From Coccinella septempunctata (lineage: Eukaryota > Arthropoda > Insecta > Coleoptera > Coccinellidae), in assembly GCF_907165205.1 (NCBI RefSeq), contig NC_058195.1, forward strand, positions 13,764,001 through 13,828,000: DNA of 64,000 nt, written 5' to 3'. The stretch's first letter is position 1. Every line of letters begins with the position of its first letter. A model generated the notes under the pieces. It had not been told where the DNA came from. It was given only the letters and a program-made list of their open reading frames with translations, and ran no database searches. Of this stretch, positions 1 through 11,698 are shown piece after piece. The translations under genes and the position numbers were made by a program.

Positions 1-1882
1 AATTTATTATGAAACATATTGCATTGTAGATAGTAGATTATTTTTTATCTTGTTTGCAAAAAATCATCAAATGATCAGCAATAATACAATGAATTTGTAT
101 GCAATAAGAAAAATATCTGAAAACATGAGTTACAGAATATAGATATTTCATTGTGAAATCATAAACAATCAAACAAGAAGAGAAGCCGTGATAATAGTTC
201 AAACAAGGTATAAATCAATGAGAAGTATGTCCTGTAGGCTATTTAATATCTGCACGTAACAACTCACGATATAGTATTCCACCTCGAATAAGAGAAGGAA
301 ATTTATGTGTTCTAGGAACATTCATAAATTATAAAATGTTGAATAGGACCCAGATTGCAGATAGCGAAAGTAATTCCTTCAAGGTAAATTACTCGCTTCC
401 CTTGAGATATATAAATTGTGCAGATAAAGCAGAGAGGGTTGCTTTTTGAGGGAACAATAAATAATTTGTGGAATACTCGCAACCCTTCCAAGAAAAAATA
501 GATATAATTATTTCAGCACTCTGTATAAAATAATGCGGCGTCTTTATAAATGATTTCACAGTCATAGGGTTTTAAAATTTAAATCGCTTGGTTCCGAATT
601 TACGATTTGGCAACAGCGTCTACCAGATAATGAAAAGAACAATGTCCGATCAGCTTGTTTATATAATAACAGCTGTTGATTTACAGGTGCCTACTTACTG
701 GCGACTTCATAGACAGCCATCTTTGTCTATCTCATCAAGATAATGTATTTGTTGTCCTTCATTATCAAGGCATATTTCAGTCGATGTTGCCAACTTGTGC
801 AATCGACATGAAACGCTTTAAATTTTAAATACCCATTTTTATTTTTCATTCTTAAGTGCTTAAAATGTTTTTCTTTTGGGGAAACGGTTGAAATGGTTCT
901 TTCAAAATGTGACGTTTCAAAGATATTTCATAAAAAATACATCATTTTCGTCAGAAGGAGTATTCCCTATTGTGTGGGTCATTGCATACGATAAAATCGT
1001 TCGTGAGATATAGATTTTCAACAACCTGTATATTTGCAACCGAATCGAATCGGAAAAAATTGATGAACGTGTTTCTTTTGACCTCAAGAAAAAACCATCT
1101 TCTATTATCCGACATAAATCAAAGATCAATTCGAAGCTAGGGGTTTACTCTATTTTTCACATAACCGAACAATTCCATCGAAAAGTGCGGAGTAGATCAC
1201 TCAGCCTGTTCCCTCTGACAGGAAACAGATGACTGAGTTAATGAAATGGAGGATCAGGCAACCATAAATTACCTATAAATTCTTCGTCTTATTGATAAAG
1301 TTTTCGCATAGCTTCTTGCTGATTAAGTTCTGTTCATTCTGCTTCTAGGGGTTCGCCATTAACAATTCCGCTCAATTTAGCGGGAAGAAAGCAACTGTTA
1401 AGATATATTACTTGTCTATTGGATAGAGACTAGGTGGAAGTCTGAGCCTAGTAATGATTCTCTCTTCCTGGAGAGATTTATACACCTCGGGGGAGAAGTC
1501 TTAGTAAAAATTAATCAAATTATGCAACAGTATATCAACATTAATTATCTGTTCAATATTTGAACTGTATTGTCTACAGCTATGCTTTGAAAGCTGTACT
1601 AGTTTTTCTGATAATGAAATACGTCAATTATTTTTTCGTCGACCTGAACGTAAAGTCGACTATTTTTGAAGGCAAATACTTTTCGTCCTGATTCACTTTT
1701 CGTACTGATTTACTTTTCGTCCATCACTAAGTAATGTATTAGATCGCGGGGCGATTGAATCAACTTTGTGAATACAGAATTTGATGAAAACATAAGTGCC
1801 AGTGACAATAAATGTCATCTGATGTTATCAAATTAATTTTTTACGAAATCGAAAAGATTTTGCTGGTGAATTAGGTACGCGG
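1..1882. other. AT-rich intergenic DNA, no gene seen
   Basis: I see no recognisable coding sequence here. The only long reading frame (917-1129, minus strand) has no family resemblance. Around 1021-1130 a stretch is clearly related to 45351-45470: both carry a CCTGTAT start, a CGATTCGGAAAAAAT-like block and a TTGACCTCAA block. It is therefore a fragment of a dispersed repeat. A weak stem with arms of about 13 bases lies near 1198-1238. Confidence 0.6.
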
Positions 1883-2120
1883 TCTGAATGTTAGTGTTCA
1901 GTTCAATCAAGAATGCATAGTGATAGCGATAGGGATAACTCAAATACTTTACCAGAGCTCAGAGAATTGGCAATTACGGACACCTAGATGAGGCCATAAA
2001 ACTCCTTACTTTCATAAAGATATGTAAGGTCGACGAAAAAATGTAACATGCACCTCGGCAAAGAACTGTCTATGTTGTTTCGCCTGCTTGCTATCCTCGG
2101 CTGTGCCTCGGCTTATCAAT
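1883..2120. repeat. Diverged dispersed repeat, copy 1
   Basis: This stretch matches 8025-8242 in the same orientation. Shared landmarks, in order, are a TTCA..AATCAAGAATG block, a CAGAGCT(C/G)AG(A/G)GAATTG block, a TCGACGAAAAAATGTAA block and a GCTAGCCTCGGCTATCAAT-like end. The two copies differ by many substitutions and small indels, so they are old. No coding potential or termini could be defined. Confidence 0.55.
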
Positions 2121-2730
2121 CTGCAGACTCGATTATAATAGACAGTTTTTCGATTTCAGGAATAATTCTAGAAATCTATTAAATAATGGGGCGTTACGGG
2201 TGATTTTTTATTCATTATACATCCTAACTTGTCCTCTGCCGTGATGGTTTTGCTCTTTATAGTCTACAATACCTTTCACATGTAAGAGCCTTTTCGTATA
2301 TTTGCAGAACACTCGTCCCACGTCGTTTTTTTTTTGTATTCCCTACATCCTTCTCTCAACAAAACAAGGTTCTATCCCTCCCCATCTATTGAAGAAATGT
2401 GTCTGACGTGACAGATAAAATCAATAAATAAAGCAATACCTTGGCTTTTATGTTATTGGTTTGGCACCCCAAATTTAATGATATAGCAGTATAGCACACG
2501 CAATTGATTCCCGGCTTTATTCGATTTTGACACATATAGGGCGCGGCAATCAATTTTCTATATTCGTTACATAAATTCCTCTAAATTGAATGTAATAGGA
2601 AAATAATTCGGCTGAATTAGGATATTACTTTTTGGGAAATGAGCATTTTTCGAATCGATTTATCATATCAGTTGGGCTGTAAAGTTTGTAGGCTAGCATA
2701 AGAAAAATCTTTTTTTCGGACTTGAAACAG
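2121..2730. other. Intergenic DNA, nothing recognised
   Basis: No reading frame of note and no repeat structure were recognised apart from short homopolymer runs near 2320-2340. Confidence 0.5.
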
Positions 2731-2835
2731 ATTATACGATTTTCATAAAAAGAATTTTTAAACCACAACACTAGTACCTTCAGGTGGATGGAGGTAAACT
2801 TGGTTTAAAAACTCATTTTGTGAAAATCGTATAAT
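2731..2835. repeat. Inverted repeat with an ATCTTCAGGTGG-like core
   Basis: The arms begin ATTATACGATTTTCAT and end with its imperfect reverse complement, followed inward by a TTTTTAAACCA / TGGTTTAAAAA pair. The loop carries a CTTCAGGTGGATGGAGGTAAAC core. The same core and arms recur at 32971-33079 and 33191-33298, inside the ~37-bp minisatellite arrays. This is therefore an isolated copy of a dispersed foldback unit. Confidence 0.6.
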
Positions 2836-2954
2836 TTTCATCAAGTATCGGCCACATCAATTCAAAATCTTTTATAGAATCTTATAGATTATTTATGGAA
2901 TTTCATTCTCGAAATTGATTCCTTACATAACTTTTGGTGAAACATGATGAAATG

Positions 2955-3134
2955 AATAATAAAAGAAGAGAAGAAAACACTTGACTAAATTTAACAATTT
3001 TTAATTAAAATATTTGTTGACACGCGTATTTCGGGTTTTATCCCATTTTCAAAACCCGAAACACGCGTCTCTACAAATATTTTAATTAAGAATTGTTCAA
3101 CTTAGTCAAGTGTTTTCTTCTCTTCTTTCATTAT
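2955..3134. mobile_element. Foldback MITE with ~80-bp arms
   Basis: Two arms of about 80 bases are near-perfect inverted repeats. The left arm runs from AATAATAAAAGAAGAG to ATTTCGGGTTTT. The right arm runs from AAAACCCGAAACACGCG to CTTCTCTTCTTTCATTATT. Only about a dozen bases separate them, so the whole unit folds into one long hairpin. It lies directly beside the C-terminal end of the mariner relic at 3145-3900. No protein is encoded. It is most likely a non-autonomous foldback transposon. Confidence 0.75.
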
Positions 3135-3144
3135 TGAATTTGAA

Positions 3145-3900
3145 TTTTTTATTCAATATAGTTACCTTCGAGGGTTATACAACGATTATAGTGGTCATAC
3201 AATTTTTCGATATCATTTTTATAGTTCTATTTGTCTTTAGCATCAAACGATCACCTCTTCATAGAGACGCAAAATATCTGACCAGCGAGCATTCTCTTAA
3301 GGTCTGAGAACAGTAGAATACATTGTATGCGGAAGGATATCGAAGCCCAATTCATGCAATTTTGCCATTATTTTTATTGATTTGTGACGCGGTGCATTGT
3401 CTTAATGAAAAATCACTTTCTTCTTCTTCAAATAGTGCAGTTTTTCCGCTATTTTGTCCTTCAAACACTCCAATAATGCTACGTAATAGTCGATGTTTAT
3501 GGTTTTTCCCTTTTTGAGTTAGTCGATGAATATTATGAATCATATCATAACAAAATACTGCTACCATAACTTTTTCAGCCGTCTTTCACATCTTTCCAAG
3601 CTTTGGAGTGGTTCATCAAGTGCAATTCGTTCTGCTGACTATCGATTGGACTCCGGTGTGAATTGATGAAGCCATGTTTCATCCATTATCACATATCGAC
3701 GCAAAAATTCGGGTTTATTACGATTGAACAGCTCCAAACGAGCTCAGAATCATCAATTCGATGTTGTTGTTGGTCGATTGTGGGGTGGCACCCATTTTAC
3801 GCAGAGCTTCCGCACACCAAAATATTTATTCAGAATATGTGCAACACGTTACTTCAATATCTTTAGGGACTCAGCTATCTCATTCTACTTCACTTTGGCT
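3145..3900 (-). pseudogene. Decayed mariner transposase (DD34D family)
   Basis: Read on the minus strand with frameshifts and stops, this encodes much of a mariner transposase. From high to low coordinate I see a motif like VRKLCVKWVPPHNR (about 3790-3830), then FNRNKPEFLRRYVIMDETWL containing the first catalytic Asp region (about 3690-3750). A KKGK..INIDYY stretch follows, then an H.DNAPRHKS motif that would carry the second Asp but has a stop at its third position. After LHELGFDILPHTMYS the conserved C-terminus follows near 3150-3200. The family makes a cut-and-paste transposase of about 345 residues that joins ends at TA sites. At least four in-frame stops, including two consecutive ones upstream of FNRNKPEF, show it is inactive. 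The N-terminal helix-turn-helix part is not visible. A shadow reading frame in this interval overlaps only part of the match. Confidence 0.88.
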
Positions 3901-4629
3901 GTGCATGTTGAAGCTATCAAATCTTTCATCCAGATCTTCTATTTCCTTACATTTGTTGTATATCCACCTTTATTTTTTTTCCCGAATCTTTCTCTTTATG
4001 TTTTTCTGCAGTTCTTTGTATTTATTTACGTTTTTATTCCTATGTCTTCTTCTACCCATCATAAGATTTAAAATTTCCACTGTCATCCAAGATATCCTTT
4101 TTTCTTTTAGAGGTTTCAAGGTTTTTTCCAACAGAGACCCAGGCATATCTTCCTTGATCCTTCTTGAACTGTCGTTTATTTTAAGTTTTGTTTCTTCATA
4201 TATATTTTCCTCTTTGAGTCTTCTGGGATCCATACTTTTCATTGCAGTAGTTCTTTCAACAATTTTTAGTTTAATTCTCACCGGGGTCTACACCGTTTCA
4301 ATGGTCAGTTCAAAAAGCGAAAAGGTAAATATCTTGCGTCAAAAATCACTAATTTATATGGTATATTCATTAAAATTCAATTCGAACAGTTGAAAGAATT
4401 GAACTGAAGTACAAATGTGCATTCATGTTATTAACTTTCCGAGGTGGATTGATTTTTCAATGAATTTCCACACAAAAAATTCATCGAAAAGTCTCGCCAT
4501 TGGCAACAATTTGAAAACCACTGAAATTGAAAAAAGACGTTCGTAAAGTGGTTCCCTCTTTTCGACGAAAGTAGAAACTATTGTAATATTCGCAACTTCT
4601 GATCGTTCAAGTTTTCTGGCAACACACGG
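3901..4629. other. Intergenic DNA, nothing recognised
   Basis: Open frames of 103 to 210 codons overlap here on both strands, but their composition is low in complexity (Ser/Leu/Phe/Ile on plus, Lys/Arg/Glu on minus). They look like chance frames in pyrimidine-rich DNA. No family was recognised. Confidence 0.4.
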
Positions 4630-4870
4630 TAGTCTTTACCCCTTTATGGCTAATACGACAAGTCCTGTTTGAAGATCTAGCGCTCGAAGAAAGATATGGT
4701 TTCAGAATGATGGCTGCCCGGCGCATTATTCCATAATAACACGCAAAATATTGGACAGTCGTTACAATAAGCGTTGGATCGGCAAACATATGGTACCATG
4801 GTTGCATGGCCTGCAAGGTCGCCAGATTTAACATCTCGTGATTTATTTTTATGGGGTACTAAGTTCAATA
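4630..4870 (+). pseudogene. Tc1/mariner-superfamily transposase catalytic fragment
   Basis: On the plus strand near 4697 the frame reads WFQNDGCPAHYS, which is the second catalytic Asp motif of a DDE transposase. It continues RKILDSRYNKRWIGKHMV. After a one-base frameshift near 4805 it reads AWPARSPDLTSRDLFLWG, the region holding the third acidic residue in many insect elements of this type. The preceding RQVLFEDLALEERYG fits the same family in another frame. Only about 80 residues remain of a protein normally over 300 long. It is a dead relic unrelated in sequence to the mariner copy just upstream. Confidence 0.82.
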
Positions 4871-5643
4871 TAAAAGTTATACATTATAATCCTGACCCAT
4901 AAAGCGGGATTGAGAATAATGTAATTCCTTGCCCTTCTACGCCTTCGTAGATTTGACCTTGATCCATTGTTTCGAAATGGCTGTACGAGCCCGTTAGGGG
5001 TGAGCAACTTCCCAATGTCGGAATTACAACTTGCAAATAAAAGTTCCACAGAAATATGCCATTTTAATCGAGTTACCAATGCGAACCCCCCTGTCTCGAA
5101 CTTAATAAGCAATCAGCAGATGTCGAAACTTCAAAACCGCAAAATAAACTAATTTATCGACTGACGAAGAAAAGGGCCCGAATTGTGTCATCGTTTTCAG
5201 TGTCCCTTCCAATTTAACTTTCTCATTACTAACAAGGGCGAGATCTGCGAAGCAACCGGAGAAAGGAAATGAATCTGAGGGATGTTCCTTCCGCCCTTTT
5301 AAACTTCGTTTCTAGTCGCCCCCACCGAAAAGTTTCGGGGATTACTTCCTTTGCGTTCTAAAGTGCCGTGAAAGAAATTCGGAAAAATTCCTTTCGATAG
5401 AGAGAAAGTTTGCTGTTGATAGGAAAGTGATTGGACGGGGAAAGTCTTCAAAGGAGATGAAACTATCTGTGAAGGCTCGCTTATCCTTTTCATCCCTGTT
5501 GTGTGAGAGCTAAACGGTCCATTTTCTAAGGCGCCTTCATGAATCTGGAAGGTGTTTTCATTCATTGGAGGCTTTAAGTCTAAAAACCGATTTAGAGGCA
5601 TATCTGCCATTTCCAAGAATTGAGAAGTTTGAATTATGGTATA
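4871..5643. other. Intergenic DNA, somewhat GC-richer, no gene identified
   Basis: A 156-codon minus-strand frame (5299-5769) runs into the MITE that begins at 5644 and has no family resemblance. I regard it as chance. No repeats were detected. Confidence 0.45.
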
Positions 5644-6480
5644 TACTCCATTCACTTTTATTTTAGCACTCGGTTGGCCATGAAATAATTTTCTCAAGTT
5701 TTTGTAACTAGAACGGAGTAAGGTTGGCACACATAAAATGTCGTTAATGTCATAACGGCGTTGCCACAACTGATATCAATTAATATTACAAAGAGGCCGA
5801 AAGTGATTGATTGAAAAAAAAACGTTCTATTTAGAATTCAGATCCGCTCATTCAAATAATAGGTAACTCTAATCTTGTATCTACAATATATCAAACTGTA
5901 GCGAACATATTCAATGTAAGTGAATATATCTAATGCTTCATCTGAATCTAAACCACTTACCTATATTTTAACTGAATGTTTCCTGTGAATGAAAAGAATG
6001 GCAAAGAATTTCCTTTTTTTCTGAAACTTTTAAGGGTTTGCACTCCCAATCTCTGAAAAAAAATCAATTAAAAAATTGAAATAAAAGATTTGTTCCTGAG
6101 TAAATTCTTGCATTGTTGGGAAAAAGTGATGGCATTTGAAAATTTTATTTTATGTTCAACGAATGCGAAAAGTTACTACAAGATTTTCGATGAATGACAT
6201 CGTAGAATAAGTTTCAGAAAATTAATTTGTTCAATAAAATTTATTGAACATGAATTAACAATTAACAGGACAACTGTCTCGTATTTATATTTATTTTTAA
6301 TACTTTGATATAATAACAATAATTATATATTCAATATATAATTATTGTTGTTTATGTTTATTTTCAATACTTTGATATAATAACAATAATTATATATTTA
6401 ATATATAATTATTGTTATCATATCAAAGTATTAAAAATAAACATAAATACGAGACAGTTGTCCTGTTAATTGTAATAATA
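5644..6480 (+). mobile_element. TACTCC-family MITE, rearranged copy C
   Basis: The left end reads TACTCCATTCACTTTTATTT and continues through a CACTCGGTTGGCCATGAAAT block. It aligns with the left end of the complete copy at 42860-43992 for about 590 bases, including AACTAGAACGGAGTAAGGTTGGCAC. After about 6230 the alignment breaks. The rest is a large hairpin made from a piece of the element's right half joined in inverted orientation (see 6259-6472). The expected right terminus is absent. It is non-coding and immobile without a partner transposase. Confidence 0.8.
6259..6472. repeat. Long hairpin inside MITE copy C
   Basis: The arms start CAATTAACAGGACAACTGTC and end with its reverse complement. 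They continue inward through AATACTTTGATATAATAACA blocks. The centre holds two tandem AT-only palindromes built on AATAATTATATAT. The outer arm sequence is also present once at about 43405-43430 in the intact MITE. The hairpin is therefore an inverted duplication of element sequence. Confidence 0.8.
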
Positions 6481-8024
6481 ATAATATCAAATATCCTATG
6501 ATGAGGCTCTTTTAGCAGAAGGTAGAACTAGTCAAAATAAAGACTTCGAAAATGGAAACCTAGAATAGCCGAATTTGTCTCATTATTTTGCAGCATAAGC
6601 GATTTCTATATAACTGACAAAAAAATACTTACAACAAAGTGTAAAAATATGGTTTGAAATCTCAGCAATGAAATTCGTCTAAATTATTCACATATTTTTC
6701 ACTAAGGTCATCAAAATCTTCATCTTGTTCGAACCCTCTAACAATCGTCGTAAAAATGGTATGAAAAGATTAAAAAAGGGTAACAATAATTATACCTAAT
6801 TTCAATGAACTGTCTTAATTTTGTCTTAATATATTAAGACAGATATTCTGAAAAAAGTGAGTCATATAATGAGATAATAAGATCATAAGGACGCAGTGCA
6901 ACGCAACCCCTATTTTGTAGTAGTAACATGTAATTAGAATCTCTGAAAGAGCGACCAATAAATATGTTTGAATAATCTCGGAAATAGTGCAATATAAGAC
7001 GAAATCTATTGAATCTATCTGACTCTAAGCTCAACATCCCGACCAGAGAAGGAAGTTCATTTACCAAAATAACGACTTTTTGAATAGGTTTTGTTCCGAA
7101 CGTTTGAGTTCCATCTTCGTGCAGAGAATATAATCAGGAGTTCTCATGTTTCAAGGAAGCTATCTGAGAAAACGGAATTGGAATACATACGAGTCCCAAA
7201 AAGCTCACGAATTTCTCGTAAAATAGAAGCATTTACCGAGCAGCGTTTCCTGGAATGAAATACATAGAGTTTCAACTGGAACTTTAAAGTAACTGAATAG
7301 CAGAACCATATAGGGAGTGAATCACCAAACTGGTTCATAAAAGAATCATTTAGAACTGAATGGTATAGAAATTTGGTTTCTGCTACAAAGAAGGATGTTT
7401 CTTTAAATATTTTAACTTCGTTCAACGGAAGGTGCCCTTTCTATGTTCTGTTAAGTGTAACATTCTGTCTATTACAATTTGAATTCTTGAGGTATGGCTT
7501 TTCAAATCGTTTCTTCATCTACATTTGTTCTTGAGATAATAATTGATTGAAGTGCCAATCAGAAGTTTATGGAGAAATTCTTCATTTCAAATGGAACACC
7601 CTGTATATTATGACATTTTTGGATGTATCTCCACATTCCACATTCATTTTATGTACATTTCCCTACAGCCATCTTGAGCCATTTTCGAGTTATTTTACTG
7701 CTTTTTGAAAGAAATCATCAATGGAGGCTTGTAGGATTTCATAAAAGCGCAACGCTCAATCTCAGATCTGTATTTTGTGCTTTGTTACCGAAAAAATATT
7801 GTCGTCGTTATGCAGAGAACATCAATTTTTTATATACAGGAAGATCCAATGAGAGTCTCAAAGTTGGAAATGACGACGTCGAACGAAAACTATTTGCGAA
7901 CAGAAATAGTTGACTTTTCGTTCGGAAATAAGGACCTAAGTGTTTCCTGTGATAATAACTGTCATTTGCAGTTGTCAAATCAATTCTTTAGGAAATCCGC
8001 TTGATTTTACGAGTTCGTTTAGAA
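6481..8024. other. Intergenic DNA with a TACAGGGTG transposon end
   Basis: No gene was recognised. Near 7594-7609 the sequence GAACACCCTGTATA is, on the minus strand, the TATACAGGGTGTTC terminus typical of IS630/Tc1-like insect elements. It probably marks one end of an element extending to lower coordinates, but I could not find its partner. Reading frames of 77 to 96 codons are unremarkable. Confidence 0.45.
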
Positions 8025-8242
8025 CGTGGTTTGAATATTAATGTTCATAATAATCAAGAATGGACAGTGATGGCAATACGGATATCAGTAACTCCAGAGC
8101 TGAGGGAATTGACAACTACGGCGACATAGCCGTGGCCAACAAACAGATGAGTACTTACTTCTTCAAAGATCGACGAAAAAATGTAATGTGGATGCAAAAA
8201 TTGTGTATTTGCCCACCCTCTTGCTAGCCTCGGCTATCAATT
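8025..8242. repeat. Diverged dispersed repeat, copy 2
   Basis: This is the second copy of the repeat at 1883-2120, in the same orientation with the same ordered landmarks. It is slightly shorter because of small deletions. Confidence 0.55.
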
Positions 8243-9645
8243 CATCTCGAATAAATAACGTAATTATTATTCGATTTCATTTAACTGTGGTGCATTCTGA
8301 CACTTGACAGTTCTAATATCAGAATTAGAATGAAAAACGTACAACGTGGTTTATTCTGTGAAAAAAATAACCTAACACAGTGAGAAAATTTGCGGTCAGT
8401 CAATAAATCGACGAAACTATTATATCTCCACTTCTTCTCTCGTCATCCATCGAGCAAAAAACCCTCACAAATGTCTGGTTCAGTATCTAATCTAGCGAAT
8501 TGGTCATGGATCCATCGAGCACACCATCTGTTAAAAGCATTGGCGTCTTGAGATTATCATCTAGACGCATGTACCTCCCCAAAACAGTAAACAACACACC
8601 AATTTCAGAGTTATACTGTGAAATGGAAATGATCCCGGTAATAATGGGTAGTGGTGCCGGTTTTAGAATGACGCCAGCTCAGTTGGGGAGTAATTAGGAC
8701 AATGTCTCCAGAGAGCCGGAAGATGAAACCTTGAAAATCGGAGATTCAAGTAGAAGGAATTTTTTGATGAACGATTCGTCGAAAACTATATGAAGGCGAT
8801 ATATTTCTTGGTAGTTTATACCTAGATAACGTTCGAATTAATAATTAATTGTCTGAAATAACAGTGACTTTATACAGCATATAAAGTTACTGTAATTTCA
8901 ACTAAATTGTTAATGGGGCTGTAACTGTAATTTATTTGAAATGAAGAATTGTTATGATTTTTTTTATTATTATTATGATATTATCCTGAATAAATACTTT
9001 GTCAATCAAAATTGGGCCTAATAAAAGTTTCAACTCGATAGCTTCAATACATACCAAATCATGAAAATAGAAAATCTCATTAGCAAAATAAGGCGAAATG
9101 AAAGAGTTCTCAAAAAGCTACTAATTTCGATGAAGGGATAAATAAATGGAGCTTTTTCGTGTTTGGTGAGGAATGTACAAATGCTATTTGCAATAGGATA
9201 ATGTAGTTGGCAGCATAGCTATTGTTTTTTGGGACATTGATAAAGGAAATGCCTATAAATTTGGGATTATTGAGGAAATGTCAAGGTAAATAATTCCAGT
9301 GCTGATTGTGTTTTCTATATTTTAGGGTGTTACCTGATAAATTTCACTTAAGGTTGCAAATTATAAGTTCATAGTATTTTGTCATAGTGACCAAATCTAT
9401 TTTTTTTTTCTGATTTTTTTTTTTGAGGGATGAGTAAAGTAATTTCGGGTAATATGGCACACCATAAGCCTTTCTGGAAATAAAATATAAAATTTATAGG
9501 ATTGAAAAATCTTTATTCGATGTATCTCTTTTTTGAACTTAAAAGTAAACAACAATGATAAACTAAAGCTAATTAACATCGAAACATAACTCAAACAACC
9601 CTTCTTGTCAAAATCAAATATTCGTTGAAATTCAAACAAGGTAGG
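8243..9645. other. Intergenic DNA, no gene recognised
   Basis: A short frame at 8500-8697 has no family match. Near 8862-8893 an ACAGT.ACTTTATA stem pairs with TATAAAGT.ACTGT. AT-only runs occur at 8950-8975. Confidence 0.45.
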
Positions 9646-9859
9646 TCAATGTGGTTTTCTTCCTAATTTCGCAAAAGTCGCTTTCTCGGCTGGTAGATCT
9701 TCTTTAGATGACAAACGTCTCAAAGTTGTTCGGGGTACATTGTACAGTCTGGTAGCTTTTAGCCTTCCAATTAACCCATTTTCTTCTTTTCGCTTTTTTC
9801 ATGAACTCCTTGCACCAAGTTTGTCGTTTCCTTTCTGCAACGGGTTTTTTTGGAGCCAT
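9646..9859 (-). pseudogene. Pogo-type transposase N-terminal DNA-binding remnant
   Basis: The minus strand starts with ATG at 9859 and reads MAPKKPVAERKRQTW. It then shifts frame near 9780 to read ENGLIGRLKATRLYNVPRTT, continuing LRRLSSKEDLPAEKATF and ending at a stop at 9646. The LYNVPRTTLRR motif is the recognition helix of the psq/CENP-B-type helix-turn-helix found at the N-terminus of pogo/Tigger transposases. The catalytic domain expected downstream (below 9646) is not visible. The frameshift and missing catalytic half make it a pseudogene. A domesticated psq-domain protein is an alternative, but the broken frame argues against that. Confidence 0.68.
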
Positions 9860-9868
9860 TGTCTTGGG

Positions 9869-9899
9869 TATGGAGAGTAGAGAGAAGGAGAACGATCGC
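9869..9899 (+). repeat. 31-bp block repeated inverted at 10894-10924
   Basis: A perfect 31-base match, beginning TATGGAGAGTAGAGAGAAGG, occurs here on plus and at 10894-10924 on minus. It sits just upstream of the ATG of the pogo remnant, so it may be the leader or end region of that element family. The second occurrence has no recognisable coding sequence next to it. Confidence 0.6.
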
Positions 9900-11698
9900 C
9901 GTACTAAAAATGTGTCTCCAAAAACGGGGAAAATAGGTGTCGCTGCGATTACAGCGGGTATCGATAAGGAGTGGGGATTCAAGCGTCAATTTGAAATGAA
10001 CAGCCTTCATTTTATTTAAGGTTATGTGTCATCGTGGTTTTTCTGATGATTTTTCAAATACCTTTCTTCAAATCTATATTGAATATGAGTTCTCTGAATT
10101 ATATGCAATAAAATGCAAGTCGAAATCAATGAAATTCAAAAGAAATCACTGATCAAAAAAATTGTACCTACTTTTGTTTATCATTGTTTATTGAAAGCAG
10201 CTATGTTAGTTGGTTTACTAATCTTCAAAATTATATAAATCCGTAGTGAGGAGCAGTACACATCAAGACAACAAAAGGTAGCAGTCTCAGATTTATCACT
10301 TAGGTATTAGAGTAGATTCTTTTGCCAATACTCAGCTGAGAACCGATATAAACCATATATTATGTTATGCCAACAAAATTCTTCAAGAATATTTACTTCT
10401 GAACCATGTAGTTTTATTGGTTAAATATTCTTATTCAGAAGAGTCAACTTCTCACGAGGGATGACAATTTCGATTTCGTTTATAATGAATCCATCATCTT
10501 TTTGATATCTTCATCGCAAAAGTGCTCTTGACACACAAATTGATTGGGAGTTGATTCTTGAGATAAGGTTTTTTCCAATTTTCTCTCAAAAATGCTCTCG
10601 GAAATTTTATCTCTTCTCCTTTTCTTTCCGATGCCAAAACACTCTTATACTAGCGCACGCTTCAACATTTCACCATGGTCATATGTTGTTCTCTTATCAA
10701 AAATCGACAATAATAATATTCCTATCATCTGTCACCAGGGAAACAGTTCACTCAGCCAACGAGCCAACTACAATTTGATTTGTGTAAACAAAATTTCGCA
10801 CTCTCGTGATGGCCAGCGCGACTGTTGGCAAAAACATGAACTACTACTATTGGTACATATTTTAGGGGACAAAAAATCTGTGGTCTCAAAGCAGCGATCG
10901 TTCTCCTTCTCTCTACTCTCCATAGTCTTGGGAGAAAAAGAAATATCCATTCAGAAAGACGAGATAACGTGTAGACAATGTAGCCTGGTAGTCTATATGA
11001 GCCACCTACATAGTGGACCATAATGTCCGCAGGGTTCTTTTCTGATCATAAAGAATATAACCTAAGAACTTGAGGACAATTCTTTCAGAAAATGCCACTA
11101 TAATATATAACTTATAGATTACCTACATTACTTTGCAACCGCAATATAAAAAAGATAATGCATAACGAGAGAGAATAAGTTGAACTTAACCTAAAAAATA
11201 AGATCTCTTCCGATAATTTTCGATTTCCGCACAGACTTCACACATGCGCAATCGGCGCGACACAGGGATCAACTGAGACGGTCAAATGAAGAGCCTAGAC
11301 GATATGGAGGTTACGTACCCCACTACAGTTGGTTAGTTTTGGAAAAATCGGTACAGGCCAATATTACATATTACCCGAAACTACTCTACCTTAGGTAGAT
11401 ATTGAAAATAGCAAATTCATTCAAAAACTAGGAAACTCATTTTTTACCTCTGGCATCATTTCTGTCGTGATCTGAACGGGTTCCCAAACTTCTCAATTCG
11501 TTACACGCATATTGTACGCAATAAGCGAATCGGCGTATTGAATTATAGGAAATATGGGACATATGCTATTGTCTTCGTCTTGGTTTCTATCTGGAGGGGA
11601 TTGAATCGGATATCGTTTCATACTGGGTGGCGCTCTGTGTTACTGGATAATACTCAGTAGCACTTGCCAGTATTGAATAAGAGTCCATGAATTCCAAA
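9900..11698. other. Intergenic DNA, no gene recognised
   Basis: A 143-codon plus frame (10592-11023) and an opposing 89-codon minus frame overlap and have no family resemblance. Near 11625-11678 a segment (CGCTCTG.GTTACTG, then ACTCAGTAGC.C.TGCCAGTA) matches parts of the palindrome at 38997-39070. Confidence 0.4.

Noticed and set aside
3761..4393. 210-codon plus-strand open frame
   Set aside because: It overlaps the mariner relic in antisense at its start and then enters pyrimidine-rich DNA. Its composition is low complexity and it resembles no family.
5299..5769. 156-codon minus frame as a host gene
   Set aside because: It begins inside a MITE terminus and crosses the element boundary, and no family motif is visible.
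10592..11023. 143-codon plus frame
   Set aside because: It is opposed by an equally open minus frame, has no motif, and contains the 31-base repeated block.
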